DNA of 44,899 bases, from contig NZ_KQ969506.1 of assembly GCF_001578875.1 (NCBI RefSeq), positions 1,188,984 through 1,233,882 of the forward strand, given 5' to 3'. Positions within the stretch are counted from its first letter, which is position 1; every line of letters begins with the position of its first letter. The notes below the pieces were generated by a model. That model ran no database searches, was not told where the DNA came from, and saw nothing but the letters and a program-made list of their open reading frames with translations. Positions 36,385 to 44,491 of the stretch are shown piece by piece. The DNA comes from Streptococcus sp. DD13 (GTDB taxonomy: Bacteria > Bacillota > Bacilli > Lactobacillales > Streptococcaceae). A program made the position numbers and the translations under genes.

Positions 36385-37428
36385 TTAGTCCACTACCAAC
36401 ATAGACTTGATGGACTTGCGGTCGTCCATGTCTTTGTAGGCTTGGTTGATGTCTGAGAGTTTGTAGGTATTGGTAAAGACGCGTCCTGGGTTGATGGCAC
36501 CGTCAAGGACAGCTTTAAGGAGCTCCTCTTTGACATAAGTGGTAACAGAGGCTGGTCCTCCACCCACGATGGTGTTTTGAGCGAAGGTTGACCCTAGCGG
36601 TGTTTTGTCGTAATGAGGCACACCGACAAAGCCGACCCGGCCTCCATTGTGGAGGACACCCAGGGCTTGGTCAATGGCTGCCTCGGTACCGACACATTCT
36701 AGAGCGACGTCTGCACCGTTACCACCCACGATTTCACGGACTTTGGCAATCCCTTCTTGGCCACGTTCAGCCACTACTGCTGTCGCACCAGATGCCAAAG
36801 CCATGTCTTGGCGGTCCTTGTGACGGCTCATCAGGACAATCTGAGAAGCCCCCCGCATCTTGGCTGCGATAACCGCACATTGGCCAACGGCTCCGTCACC
36901 GATAACGACCACCCGGTCACCCGGTTTGACATCGGCCACACGCGCAGCGTGGTAGCCTGTCGGCATAACATCTGCCAAGGTCAAGAGCGACTTAAGCATG
37001 CCTTCCATGTAGTCAGACGGTTGACCAGGGATTTTAATCAATGACCACTCGGCATGTTGGAAGCGAATATACTCGGCTTGGACCCCACCTGAGAAGTTAT
37101 CTCGGCCCTGATGGCGGTCACAAGAACCGTCAAATCCGGCACGGCAGGCATCACACTCCCCACAACCATGCGTGAAAGGTGCAATGACAAAGTCCCCAGC
37201 TTTTACAGTCGTTATGGCATCGCCAACTTCTTCGACAATCCCAATCGCTTCGTGACCACTGTTGCCATGACCTTCTTCGATGTCAGGATTGCGGTAGCTC
37301 CATAGGTCAGAGCCACAAACACAGGTACGGACAATCCGGATGATGGCATCATCTGCTGCCTGCAGTTGAGGGCGGTCAATTTCTGTCAGACCGACTTGGC
37401 CTGCTTTGGTGTAAATAGCTGATTTCAT
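36385..37428 (-). CDS. adhC: Zinc-dependent alcohol dehydrogenase, AdhC-like
   Basis: This 347-residue medium-chain dehydrogenase shows catalytic zinc ligands Cys38 (TCVCGSDLWS) and the GHEAIG motif. It has the structural zinc cysteines in GCGECDACRAGFDGSC and the Rossmann motif VIGDGAVGQCAV (about residues 173-184). In pneumococcus the homologous gene downstream of nmlR takes part in defence against nitric oxide and formaldehyde stress. It overlaps nmlR by four bases, so it is controlled by the nmlR promoter. The exact substrate is not evident from the sequence. Confidence 0.92.
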   Translation of the reverse strand: MKSAIYTKAGQVGLTEIDRPQLQAADDAIIRIVRTCVCGSDLWSYRNPDIEEGHGNSGHEAIGIVEEVGDAITTVKAGDFVIAPFTHGCGECDACRAGFDGSCDRHQGRDNFSGGVQAEYIRFQHAEWSLIKIPGQPSDYMEGMLKSLLTLADVMPTGYHAARVADVKPGDRVVVIGDGAVGQCAVIAAKMRGASQIVLMSRHKDRQDMALASGATAVVAERGQEGIAKVREIVGGNGADVALECVGTEAAIDQALGVLHNGGRVGFVGVPHYDKTPLGSTFAQNTIVGGGPASVTTYVKEELLKAVLDGAINPGRVFTNTYKLSDINQAYKDMDDRKSIKSMLVVD

Positions 37429-37781
37429 TTAGCTGTCTCCTTTTGATAGTATGTAATTTTGTGGTCCAGTCGATGAAGGGCGGTCTCTAATTCGCTAATG
37501 CGCTGGGCCAGCTCGTCTCGTTCATCCCGCAAGATGTCTAGGCGAGCAGATTTTGTGGCATCCCCCTCTTGATAGAGGGACATGTAGGCGACCAAACTCT
37601 CTACCGACACACCTGCCGACCGAAAGCACTTGACGAATTCCAGAGCCTCCATGTCGGACGCCTGAAAGTCACGGATGCCCGCAGCCGACCGCGTGATGGG
37701 TGGCACCAGCCCGATACGCTCATAGTAGCGAATGGTATCGGCAGATAGTCCCAGTTCTTGACTAGCGGATTTGATGTTCAT
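37425..37781 (-). CDS. nmlR: MerR-family regulator NmlR
   Basis: This 118-residue protein has a MerR helix-turn-helix (NIKSASQELGLSADTIRYYE, residues 2-21, then RIGLVPP) and a long C-terminal coiled coil (RDERDELAQRISELETALHR). The single cysteine in FVKCFRSAGVS corresponds to the one in NmlR/AdhR regulators that sense carbonyl, NO or other electrophile stress. I chose the ATG at 37781 behind GGAG. It is followed directly by adhC. A MerR-type promoter with a 19-base spacer lies upstream. Confidence 0.92.
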   Translation of the reverse strand: MNIKSASQELGLSADTIRYYERIGLVPPITRSAAGIRDFQASDMEALEFVKCFRSAGVSVESLVAYMSLYQEGDATKSARLDILRDERDELAQRISELETALHRLDHKITYYQKETAK

Positions 37782-37820
37782 GCCCAACTCCTTTCCCCTC
37801 TCTCATTAGTGGATACCCTT

Positions 37821-37851
37821 ATTATAAACCTTAGAGTTCGCTCCAAGTCAA
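37821..37851 (-). promoter_or_regulatory. MerR-type promoter/operator of nmlR-adhC
   Basis: On the minus strand TTGACT (37846-37851) and TATAAT (37821-37826) are 19 bases apart, two more than normal. The spacer contains the dyad CTTGGAG-CGAA-CTCTAAG, close to the known CTTGGAGT-ACTCCAAG operator of NmlR/AdhR proteins. Confidence 0.9.
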
Positions 37852-37878
37852 GCCTTTGGCTCAATTTTTATGTTCATA

Positions 37879-39033
37879 CTATGAAAAATCACGTTCATTT
37901 GCAGTTACATCAGGATGAGGCACCTTATTTTGCTCCCGCACGCGACGGCGATAGCTCATCCCTGTCCGAGTCAAGGCCCGAGAAAGTCCTGCCAAGGTCA
38001 GACCCAGAAGGGCTAGCTGTTGCCCAAATAAGTAGAAAAGCCCCATGGCGACAAGTAAGATGAGCCCGTATTGGACTACCACACGGCGGTCCAGACGGTA
38101 GAGTTCGATATTATAGTGGGAAGTAGATAAGGTTCCAACAAAAAATGCCAGAATAGACAGCACAAAGAAATGCAGCCCTAGATCATGATGGTGGCTGTCT
38201 TTTAAGAATTCCAAACCAACCGTAAAGAACAAGAGACTGGCCACAATGACATAATGGGCATAACAAAGGGCCTTAACAGACACCCTTTGGTGGTGATTGA
38301 TATTGATAAAGGTCTGAATGATATAAAAGACAAACATAAAGCCCAAGCCCATAAAGAGCGTTAGACCTTCCCAAAAATGTTGAGCCAAGGGATAGGTTTT
38401 AAGCACAGCAATAACACTCTCCCCAAAGGTGATAATGGTCAAGAGCTGGCAACGTTCCAAATAATGCGGGAAATTCATCGAAATGGGGCGTTTTTTCGAG
38501 TTTAAAAACAAGGGCACTACTAGTGGTAGGTAGTAAAGAGGCAGAGCATAAACCGAAAAAGGCAGAAGATCCAAAGCCCTAGGGAGAACAGCTAGCGCAT
38601 ACACCACCAGTAAGGCAATGGATAGATATATGTCCTTGTTAAAACCTAGCTTTCTCCCTTTTAGGACGTACTGGAGGGCAATGGTCCCATAACTCAAAAT
38701 CAAAAGGCTATTAAAGTTGAGCGGGTTTTCCAAAAAAGAGTTGAGGGTAGTCGGGTCAAAGGTGATAGACAGAGCCAGATTCCCCACAAGGAGCATGAGG
38801 ACGATGACCGTGTAGATGTCAATCTGCCTCGAATCGCCGTATTTATTGTAGTAAAAAGCTTCTTGATTCCAAACATTGAGCATAACGATAATGGTGGTCA
38901 AAAAGTAAAAGATATGCTCAAGCTGCACATGAGGGACATGGATGGCGCCAGTCAGCTGACTAATGGTCAAGACAAAAGCCAAATCAAAAAAGAGTTCATA
39001 ATTGGAAACACGTTTGGAGCGAATAGGTGTCAT
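37879..39033 (-). CDS. ltrA: Low temperature requirement protein A (LtrA) family membrane protein
   Basis: This 384-residue integral membrane protein has about ten to twelve hydrophobic segments. It opens with the family signature KRVSNYELFFDLAFVLTISQ and contains LLTIITFGESVIAVL. The family was named from a Listeria locus; its molecular function is not known. I chose ATG at 39033, behind AGGA, over TTG at 39051. It stands alone between nmlR and a helicase remnant, transcribed on the minus strand. Confidence 0.88.
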   Translation of the reverse strand: MTPIRSKRVSNYELFFDLAFVLTISQLTGAIHVPHVQLEHIFYFLTTIIVMLNVWNQEAFYYNKYGDSRQIDIYTVIVLMLLVGNLALSITFDPTTLNSFLENPLNFNSLLILSYGTIALQYVLKGRKLGFNKDIYLSIALLVVYALAVLPRALDLLPFSVYALPLYYLPLVVPLFLNSKKRPISMNFPHYLERCQLLTIITFGESVIAVLKTYPLAQHFWEGLTLFMGLGFMFVFYIIQTFININHHQRVSVKALCYAHYVIVASLLFFTVGLEFLKDSHHHDLGLHFFVLSILAFFVGTLSTSHYNIELYRLDRRVVVQYGLILLVAMGLFYLFGQQLALLGLTLAGLSRALTRTGMSYRRRVREQNKVPHPDVTANERDFS

Positions 39034-39189
39034 GAAGAGTCCTTTCGTCAATTTTTAGAGTGGTAGACTTGATGGAATAGAGTAGGGATAGAGTAGAGGC
39101 GTGAAACCAGACTTATCCAACTTCGTTGCAGTGGAAAATAAGAGCTTATCCAAAAGGAGACAGGACCTTCTTTGGGTTATAGGTTCGTT

Positions 39190-39276
39190 CTTGTTTGTTT
39201 CCCAGAGCTCGGATTCTAGCACCCGCTGTTGGTAATCCCGCCATTTTCCCTTAAACTCTAATGCTTGCAACATCAT
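39190..39276 (-). pseudogene. N-terminal stub of a DEAD/DEAH helicase family gene
   Basis: From ATG at 39276 (or 39273) the frame gives MMLQALEFKGKWRDYQQRVL, which resembles the start of a DEAD/DEAH-type helicase family protein (FKGxWRDYQQRVLDEL then a Walker A in intact copies). The resemblance ends after about 25 residues, and the rest to 39055 is unrelated. A GGAG site and a TGCTATAAT extended -10 box at 39312-39320 are still in place, so only the front of the gene survived a deletion. Confidence 0.5.
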
Positions 39277-39432
39277 CCTATCTTTACTCCGATTTCTACC
39301 GTTCCTTCTATTATAGCATGGAAAGAAAGATAGAATAACCCTTGTCATCACATACTCTGGTAGCTGGAGAAAAATCTTGAGAATAGAAAAGAGTCTGCCC
39401 ACGATAGAACCCGACTATTAGGATGTGAATGT

Positions 39433-40641
39433 TTATCCGATCCATCCGAGTAACAAGTAGTAACATAAAGCAAAGACAATCGTTGCAAAGGAGTAAGGCA
39501 AAGTCTTTTTCATGAGCTGTAGGAGAGACGTATCGTAATACTCGGAAACAACCGTGAGACAGATATGAGTGGGAGATACCTGACTAGCCGCATGTGTCGT
39601 TGCCATTAGGAGAACCATAAGGGCGACACCCCCATCCGGAACGGCCGCAAAAGCAATCGGTGTCCCAAGAGCAATGATCCCAGAAGCCCCACTGATCACT
39701 CCTCCCAAGAAAAAGAGGAGAACAAAGATAAGAAAACTTGGAATGGGTAAGCCCTGAAGAAGTTTTGGCAAGCTAGCAAGAACTCCTGTACTATCTAAAA
39801 AGACTTTAAAAACAAGAACAAGAAACATATTTCCAATGAGTCGACCTTCAAAGGCCGTCTTCAGAAAAAGCACTCCTTGTTTAAGAGATAAACGATAAAC
39901 AAGCAGGGCAAGCACGATGGTGATGAGAGCCGCAGGAACCACCCCAAGACCCAAGACAATCATTAGAACTAGCATGAGAATCAAGGTCCACAGATGCTTC
40001 AAGAGCTGGACAGCAGCCTTCCAAGGATGCGAAGATTTTGGAGTATCCGGTTTCCTAGGAATCTGACGGATGTATTTCCAGTAAACAACCAGCAATAAGA
40101 AGGTGATAATGGGGAGCATCGCCAGCATAAACCTAGCCACAGGAACCCCTGATAAAGTGGACATCAGAAGAACAGCCGGATAAGTTGGTAAAAAAGCCTC
40201 CGGTACATGGCGAACCCAAGTCGTTAAAAACGCCTGATCCTTGCGCTTTAAGTAACCATCCGTGGTCGATGTGACGATATCTCCACAGAGCAACATGGCT
40301 GCCGCCGAAGGCAAGAGACCGATAAAAAGCGGAGCAACCATCGTATTTACTCTACGATTATGGAAAATACCATCTAAATCCCGCTCCGCTTTTTTGATTT
40401 GTTCTTTCTCTTCTAAAATACGTTGTAGGTAGGTAATCAGATAGAGAGAAAGCAAGATGGAGAAACTCCCCCAATCCACAAAGACCGATCGGATCAAACT
40501 CCACCAGTTGCTGGGTGCGATTTGAAAGAAGAGAACGGTTGCTAGAATCCCCGCTAGCATAGCCTGGTAGAGTGGTCGCTTTAACCCTAATAAGAGAATG
40601 ATGAGGAGAAAGATAAGAATCAGGAAAAACACAGCAAACAT
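39433..40641 (-). CDS. DUF401 family integral membrane protein
   Basis: This 402-residue protein has about ten to twelve hydrophobic segments, a cytoplasmic loop near 185-215 and the conserved-looking stretches GLLPSAAAMLLCGDIV and HAASQVSPTHICL. It resembles anion-transporter-like families with two inverted halves, and the PTYPAVLL and SPTHICLTVV segments may be re-entrant loops. The substrate is unknown. It is divergent from an XRE regulator and is probably controlled by it. Confidence 0.8.
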   Translation of the reverse strand: MFAVFFLILIFLLIILLLGLKRPLYQAMLAGILATVLFFQIAPSNWWSLIRSVFVDWGSFSILLSLYLITYLQRILEEKEQIKKAERDLDGIFHNRRVNTMVAPLFIGLLPSAAAMLLCGDIVTSTTDGYLKRKDQAFLTTWVRHVPEAFLPTYPAVLLMSTLSGVPVARFMLAMLPIITFLLLVVYWKYIRQIPRKPDTPKSSHPWKAAVQLLKHLWTLILMLVLMIVLGLGVVPAALITIVLALLVYRLSLKQGVLFLKTAFEGRLIGNMFLVLVFKVFLDSTGVLASLPKLLQGLPIPSFLIFVLLFFLGGVISGASGIIALGTPIAFAAVPDGGVALMVLLMATTHAASQVSPTHICLTVVSEYYDTSLLQLMKKTLPYSFATIVFALCYYLLLGWIG

Positions 40642-40671
40642 GTCGACTCCTTTTTGATGATTAATGCTTCT

Positions 40672-40700
40672 ATTCTAGTGCTTCTCGTTTCTCTTTTCAA
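40672..40700 (-). promoter_or_regulatory. Promoter of the DUF401 gene
   Basis: On the minus strand TTGAAA (40695-40700) and TAGAAT (40672-40677) are 17 bases apart. GGAG lies before the start codon at 40641. Confidence 0.7.
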
Positions 40701-40710
40701 AACTTCTTCT

Positions 40711-40727
40711 GTTTCATTTAACGAAAC
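40711..40727. promoter_or_regulatory. Palindromic operator in the DUF401/XRE divergent region
   Basis: GTTTCATTTAACGAAAC is symmetric at all but one pair of positions. It lies ten bases upstream of the -35 box of the DUF401 gene and about 50 bases upstream of the -10 box of the XRE gene. It is a plausible site for the XRE regulator. Confidence 0.55.
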
Positions 40728-40741
40728 TTTCCTTCCAATAG

Positions 40742-40760
40742 AATCTATTTTGAATAGATT
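40742..40760. promoter_or_regulatory. Second dyad in the divergent region
   Basis: AATCTATT-TTG-AATAGATT is a perfect 8-bp inverted repeat directly upstream of the XRE promoter -10 box (TGTTATACT, 40775-40783). It could be a second operator, or part of the -35 region, which otherwise lacks a good hexamer. Confidence 0.5.
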
Positions 40761-40847
40761 TTTTTCTTTTTTCATGTTATACTTTTTGAAAAAGCAGACA
40801 TTCCCTGTGAAAATCATTCATTTGTCTATTTTGAGGAAACTTACATA

Positions 40848-41549
40848 ATGATTAATGACGTTATCGGCCAACATATCCGGACCTTTCGCAAGAAAAAAGG
40901 TCTCACCATTCAAGAACTGGCCGACCTCTTACACAAAAGTAAAGCAACGGTTTCAAAGTATGAACGAGGGGAAATTACCCTAGATGTGGTTACTTTGCAC
41001 GAGCTCGCAAAAGTTCTTTCCGTGGACCTAGCTCAACTCTTGCACATGGAAGAGAACATCACTCGCCCGGATAGCAAGCAATCGAACCCCGCCTTTTTCG
41101 CTGATGCCAACCAGTTTTACTCCTATCTCTATGATGGCCGGAGCAACCAGTTGATCCGATGTGTCTTCGACATTGTGCCAAGCGACCATGAGATGGGAAA
41201 CACTGTATACATGTACATGAATTTTGAAGACTATGCTAACTATCAAAATTCAGAAAACACCTATAAGGGCACAATTGAACACTACGATGCACTGACCAAT
41301 ATCATCATGAGAAACCAAGACACCCTCATGGAGCAGGTCACCGTTAGCATCTTAGCTTCCTTCCTCGACTCCAATACCAAGTGGGGACTCTTTTTTGGAA
41401 TCTCGAGTCGGCCAATGATGCCGATCGCTGTCAAAATGCTCTTTTCAAAGCAACGATTAGAAGAGAATGAAGAACTCATTCAAAAACTGAAAGTGTCCAA
41501 GGAGGACCTTCGCTTGCTCAAACTCTACAATATGTTTTCTGCCACTTAA
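40848..41549 (+). CDS. XRE-family transcriptional regulator
   Basis: The 233-residue protein has an N-terminal Cro/C1-type helix-turn-helix (IRTFRKKKGLTIQELADLLH, then KSKATVSKYERGE, residues 11-43). A C-terminal domain of about 150 residues (FYSYLYDGRSNQLIRCVFDI, FGISSRPMMPIAVKM) may sense a ligand and does not resemble a peptidase. It is divergent from the DUF401 membrane gene with two dyads between them, suggesting control of itself and that gene. The inducer is unknown. Confidence 0.85.
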   Translation: MINDVIGQHIRTFRKKKGLTIQELADLLHKSKATVSKYERGEITLDVVTLHELAKVLSVDLAQLLHMEENITRPDSKQSNPAFFADANQFYSYLYDGRSNQLIRCVFDIVPSDHEMGNTVYMYMNFEDYANYQNSENTYKGTIEHYDALTNIIMRNQDTLMEQVTVSILASFLDSNTKWGLFFGISSRPMMPIAVKMLFSKQRLEENEELIQKLKVSKEDLRLLKLYNMFSAT

Positions 41550-41692
41550 CCAAAGACCATTCAAAAAGTAGCACGGATACAATCCCTCATTCATACCAAC
41601 AACGAACTCAAGCACTCATTGCGTCAGGCTCTTATTTCCATTATTTACCGAACTGGGATACTTTTGGGTCAGCCTCCAGAAAGGAACTGATG

Positions 41693-42088
41693 ATGACAAT
41701 CGCAATTGAACACATCGGCGTCTGGGTCAAAGACCTAGAAAATATGAAAACCTTCTACCAAACCTACTTCAAGGCGACAGCTAGCGAAAAATACCACAAC
41801 CCAAGAACTGGTTTTTCTTCCTATTTTCTTAGTTTTGAAGATGGTGCCCGCTTGGAACTCTGCCACCGCCCCGACATTGTCGCTGGAGACAAAAATACCT
41901 TTGGTTTCACCCACTTGGCCATCGCTGTTGGCAATGAGGCCGACGTGGATGCCTTTGCCCAGCGCTTTGAAGCTGACGGCTACCCCATCCAATCCGGCCC
42001 ACGTACGACAGGGGACGGCTATTACGAAGCAATCGTACTGGATCCAGAAGGCAACCAACTCGAACTGACCACCCAATTGAAGAAATAG
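41693..42088 (+). CDS. VOC-family protein (glyoxalase I-like)
   Basis: This 131-residue vicinal-oxygen-chelate protein is made of two beta-alpha-beta-beta-beta modules. Likely metal ligands are His in IEHIGVWVKDLE, Glu in ARLELCHRPD, His in GFTHLAIAV and Glu in NQLELTTQLKK, the glyoxalase I pattern. It probably acts on methylglyoxal adducts or a related small substrate. Two adjacent ATGs (41690 and 41693) follow AGGA; the second is better spaced. Bases 41550-41689 before it hold no supported gene. Repeat copy F follows the stop. Confidence 0.85.
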   Translation: MTIAIEHIGVWVKDLENMKTFYQTYFKATASEKYHNPRTGFSSYFLSFEDGARLELCHRPDIVAGDKNTFGFTHLAIAVGNEADVDAFAQRFEADGYPIQSGPRTTGDGYYEAIVLDPEGNQLELTTQLKK

Positions 42089-42116
42089 CGGCCAAAAAAC
42101 GCTCTAACAACATAAA

Positions 42117-42297
42117 GAGAGAGTGGGATAGAAATCGGTCATTCGTTAGAATTCGATTTCGTCGTCCCACCTCCGCACAGTTGAGTCGGGCTGTAAATGC
42201 TGATGCAATCAGCCTAGTAGAGCCCACTCAACCACTGCGTCTTGCTCGACAACCCCAAAAAAATTGAGAGTCTAGGATTTTGTCCCAGACTCTTTTT
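42117..42297 (+). repeat. 180-bp structured repeat, copy F
   Basis: Orientation as copy A, 30 bases after the stop of the VOC gene. Its end hairpin reads GAGTCTAGGA-TTTTG-TCCCAGACTC: compared with the usual GAGGCT/AGCCTC one pair has changed on both sides, so the stem is preserved. It is followed by seven T and then closely by a BOX element. Confidence 0.9.
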
Positions 42298-42324
42298 TTA
42301 ACGGGGTTTGTGGGAAACAAAGCT

Positions 42325-42440
42325 AATACTCTTCGAAAATCTCTTCAAACCACGTCAGCTTCCATCCACAACCTCAAAGCAGTGCTTTGAGCAGCCTGCG
42401 GCTAGCTTCCTAGTTTGCTGATGATTTTCATTGAGTATAA
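42325..42440 (+). repeat. BOX element (boxA-boxC, shortened)
   Basis: The stretch begins TAATACTCTTCGAAAATCTC, continues TTCAAACCACGTCAGC as in boxA, and ends with the boxC block CCTCAAAGCAGTGCTTTGAG, CAGCCTGCGGCTAGCTTCC and GATTTTCATTGAGTATAA. The middle of boxA with the common GTCGCCTTGCCGTAG part and any boxB are missing. BOX elements are non-autonomous repeats of pneumococcus and relatives. This one lies between copy F and the 3' end of the CMD-cupin gene. Confidence 0.88.
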
Positions 42441-42470
42441 CACGAATTGCTGTACAATTTGTCTCGCTTC

Positions 42471-43235
42471 CTACTCCTGTGCTTTCAGGTAATCTTCCTC
42501 GGACACCGGCTCCTGCCAAGTTGTTGCGGTCGCTTCACCAGGAATTTCAAAGGCTAGATGAGAAAACCACTGGTCTTTGCTGGCCCCATGCCAATGTTTG
42601 GTATTTGCAGGAACGGTAACGGTATCCCCAGGGAGCAGTTTGAGGGCTGGCTTGCCCCATTCTTGGTAATACCCCTCGCCACCGACACAGATGAGCAACT
42701 GCCCGCCACCTGCTTTAGCCTTATGCGTATGCCAATGATTGCGACACCCAGGCTCAAAGGTCACATTAAAAACAGGGAAGGCCTCCTCTGCAATTGGCTC
42801 CAAGTAAGACTGGCCACTGAAGTAATCTGCAAAAGCTGTATTTTTTTCACCGATGGGAAAGAAAAGTGTCGCTTGGTAAGCCTCTTTATCGCTGGCTTTG
42901 CCTTCTGCTTCTTCAACAGGCCAAATCTGTTTGGCCAGATTGAAAACCGCCCAGGCTTTAGGCCACCCTGCATAAAAGGCCGTATGGGTAATAATCGCTG
43001 CTATTTCCTTTTGGCTAACCCCCTCTTTTTTGGCATTTTCCAAATGGTGCACCATGGCACTATCCGTTATTCCCTGAGCCATCAGGGCGACAACTGTGAT
43101 AATCGCCCGTGTTTTTAGTGGAATCGTCCGATCATTCCAATTTTCACCAAAGAGAACATCATCATTAAAATGGGCAAAGTTGGGAGCAAAGTCCCCTAAG
43201 AGGTCTCGTCCTGCCGTTTGTTTTATACCTGTCAT
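42471..43235 (-). CDS. Carboxymuconolactone decarboxylase-cupin fusion protein
   Basis: The 254-residue protein joins an AhpD/CMD-like helical domain (about 1-115) to a cupin barrel (about 135-250). The helical domain contains HHLENAKKEGVSQKEIAAII and HTAFYAGWPKAWAVF, without the CxxC of peroxidase-type members. The cupin carries metal-binding HWHTH in GCRNHWHTHKAKAGGGQL and a second motif PGDTVTVPANTKHWHG. Such proteins are common beside aldo/keto reductases and are thought to act on small reactive carbonyl compounds, but no reaction is established. It is the last gene of the operon with the MFS pump and the reductase. Confidence 0.88.
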   Translation of the reverse strand: MTGIKQTAGRDLLGDFAPNFAHFNDDVLFGENWNDRTIPLKTRAIITVVALMAQGITDSAMVHHLENAKKEGVSQKEIAAIITHTAFYAGWPKAWAVFNLAKQIWPVEEAEGKASDKEAYQATLFFPIGEKNTAFADYFSGQSYLEPIAEEAFPVFNVTFEPGCRNHWHTHKAKAGGGQLLICVGGEGYYQEWGKPALKLLPGDTVTVPANTKHWHGASKDQWFSHLAFEIPGEATATTWQEPVSEEDYLKAQE

Positions 43236-43285
43236 ATCTTATTTCCTTTCATTACTTGCAATCACATCGACTTAGCTCGACCAAG

Positions 43286-44473
43286 TCAGACACTCTTTTT
43301 GATTTGTGGGACATTCTTGGCTAGCAAGGTCGTCAAAAAGGCGAGGGCAACAGAGACCAAGATGATGGTCACCATAGCGCCAGGGTGGCCATTTGTCGCT
43401 GCAAAGCTTGCCAGAAGTGCTGACGAGAGAATCCCACTCCCGTATTGGAGGGAACCGAGTAAGGCCGAAGCGGAGCCCGTCATCTCGTCAGAGACAAAGG
43501 CTAGAGCCGCCGCATTGCTACAGGCAGCGATAATCCCATTCATGCTAAAGACGAAAAAGACAGGGATGGCCAAGGTCCAAATACTCGACCCATTGCCCAG
43601 ATTGAGACCCCACAAGGCCAGACTAGCCAAGAGAGCGATGACACTAGCGCAACGCAACAAGAACCTCAGTGAAAAACGCTCCACCAAACGTCGGTTAAAG
43701 AGATTGAGCCCGACAATCCCTAAGACATTGACCCCGAACAAAAAGCCGTAATCCTGTTCAGGCACATGGAAATAGGTGATGTAAACCGTGGAAGAACCTG
43801 TGATAAAGGCATAGGCGCCCACATAGTAAAAGGTCACACAGAGCGTGTAGAGCATAAAAGAGCGATTGGTCAAGAGTTGCCCGTAGTTGCTAAATGACCT
43901 TAGCAGACTCATGTGGCCTCTTTTTTCTTTTGGTAAGGTCTCAGGCAAACGGTAAACCCCATAGAGCATGAGGGTCCCAGCCAGCGCCATAAAGTAAAAA
44001 ATCACATGCCAACTCGTAAAACTAACGATAAAGCCACCGATAAAGGGGCCTAGGATAGGGGCCACTGCTGCGATAATCATGAGGGTCGATAACACCTGGG
44101 CCGCTTCTCGACTATCAAACAGGTCGCGACTCATGGCCCGACTTAACATCGGCCCCACGCAGGCTCCAAAAGCTTGAAAGACCCGCCAGATGATGACCTG
44201 GGTCATATCCGTCGACAGCGCACACCCCAAAGACCCAAGAATAAAAATTACAAGACCTAGATACAGAGGGATTTTCCGCCCGATCCGGTCACTGATAGGG
44301 CCCCAGACCAACTGGGCTAGGGCAAAGCCCACCAAAAAACCGGTTACCGTCAACTCTACTTGCCCACCCAGTTCTTTTTCCATAGTAGGCATAGCGGGCA
44401 AATAAACATCCGTCGACAGCGAGGTGAAGGCCATGAGTAGGCCAGAAATGATGAGAAAAGATTTGTTTTTCAT
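43286..44473 (-). CDS. Bcr/CflA-type MFS drug-resistance transporter
   Basis: The 395-residue protein has twelve hydrophobic segments. It shows the loop 2-3 motif WGPISDRIGRKIPLYLGL (about residues 57-74), the drug:H+ antiporter motif C region APILGPFIGGFIV, and STDVYLPAMPTM in the first helix, as in Bcr/CflA pumps. It probably exports small toxic molecules by proton exchange; the substrate is unknown. AAGGAG stands four bases before ATG 44473. It is 18 bases downstream of the aldo/keto reductase stop and 50 bases before the CMD-cupin gene. Confidence 0.92.
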   Translation of the reverse strand: MKNKSFLIISGLLMAFTSLSTDVYLPAMPTMEKELGGQVELTVTGFLVGFALAQLVWGPISDRIGRKIPLYLGLVIFILGSLGCALSTDMTQVIIWRVFQAFGACVGPMLSRAMSRDLFDSREAAQVLSTLMIIAAVAPILGPFIGGFIVSFTSWHVIFYFMALAGTLMLYGVYRLPETLPKEKRGHMSLLRSFSNYGQLLTNRSFMLYTLCVTFYYVGAYAFITGSSTVYITYFHVPEQDYGFLFGVNVLGIVGLNLFNRRLVERFSLRFLLRCASVIALLASLALWGLNLGNGSSIWTLAIPVFFVFSMNGIIAACSNAAALAFVSDEMTGSASALLGSLQYGSGILSSALLASFAATNGHPGAMVTIILVSVALAFLTTLLAKNVPQIKKSV

Positions 44474-44491
44474 GGTTCTCCTTTTACCTGT

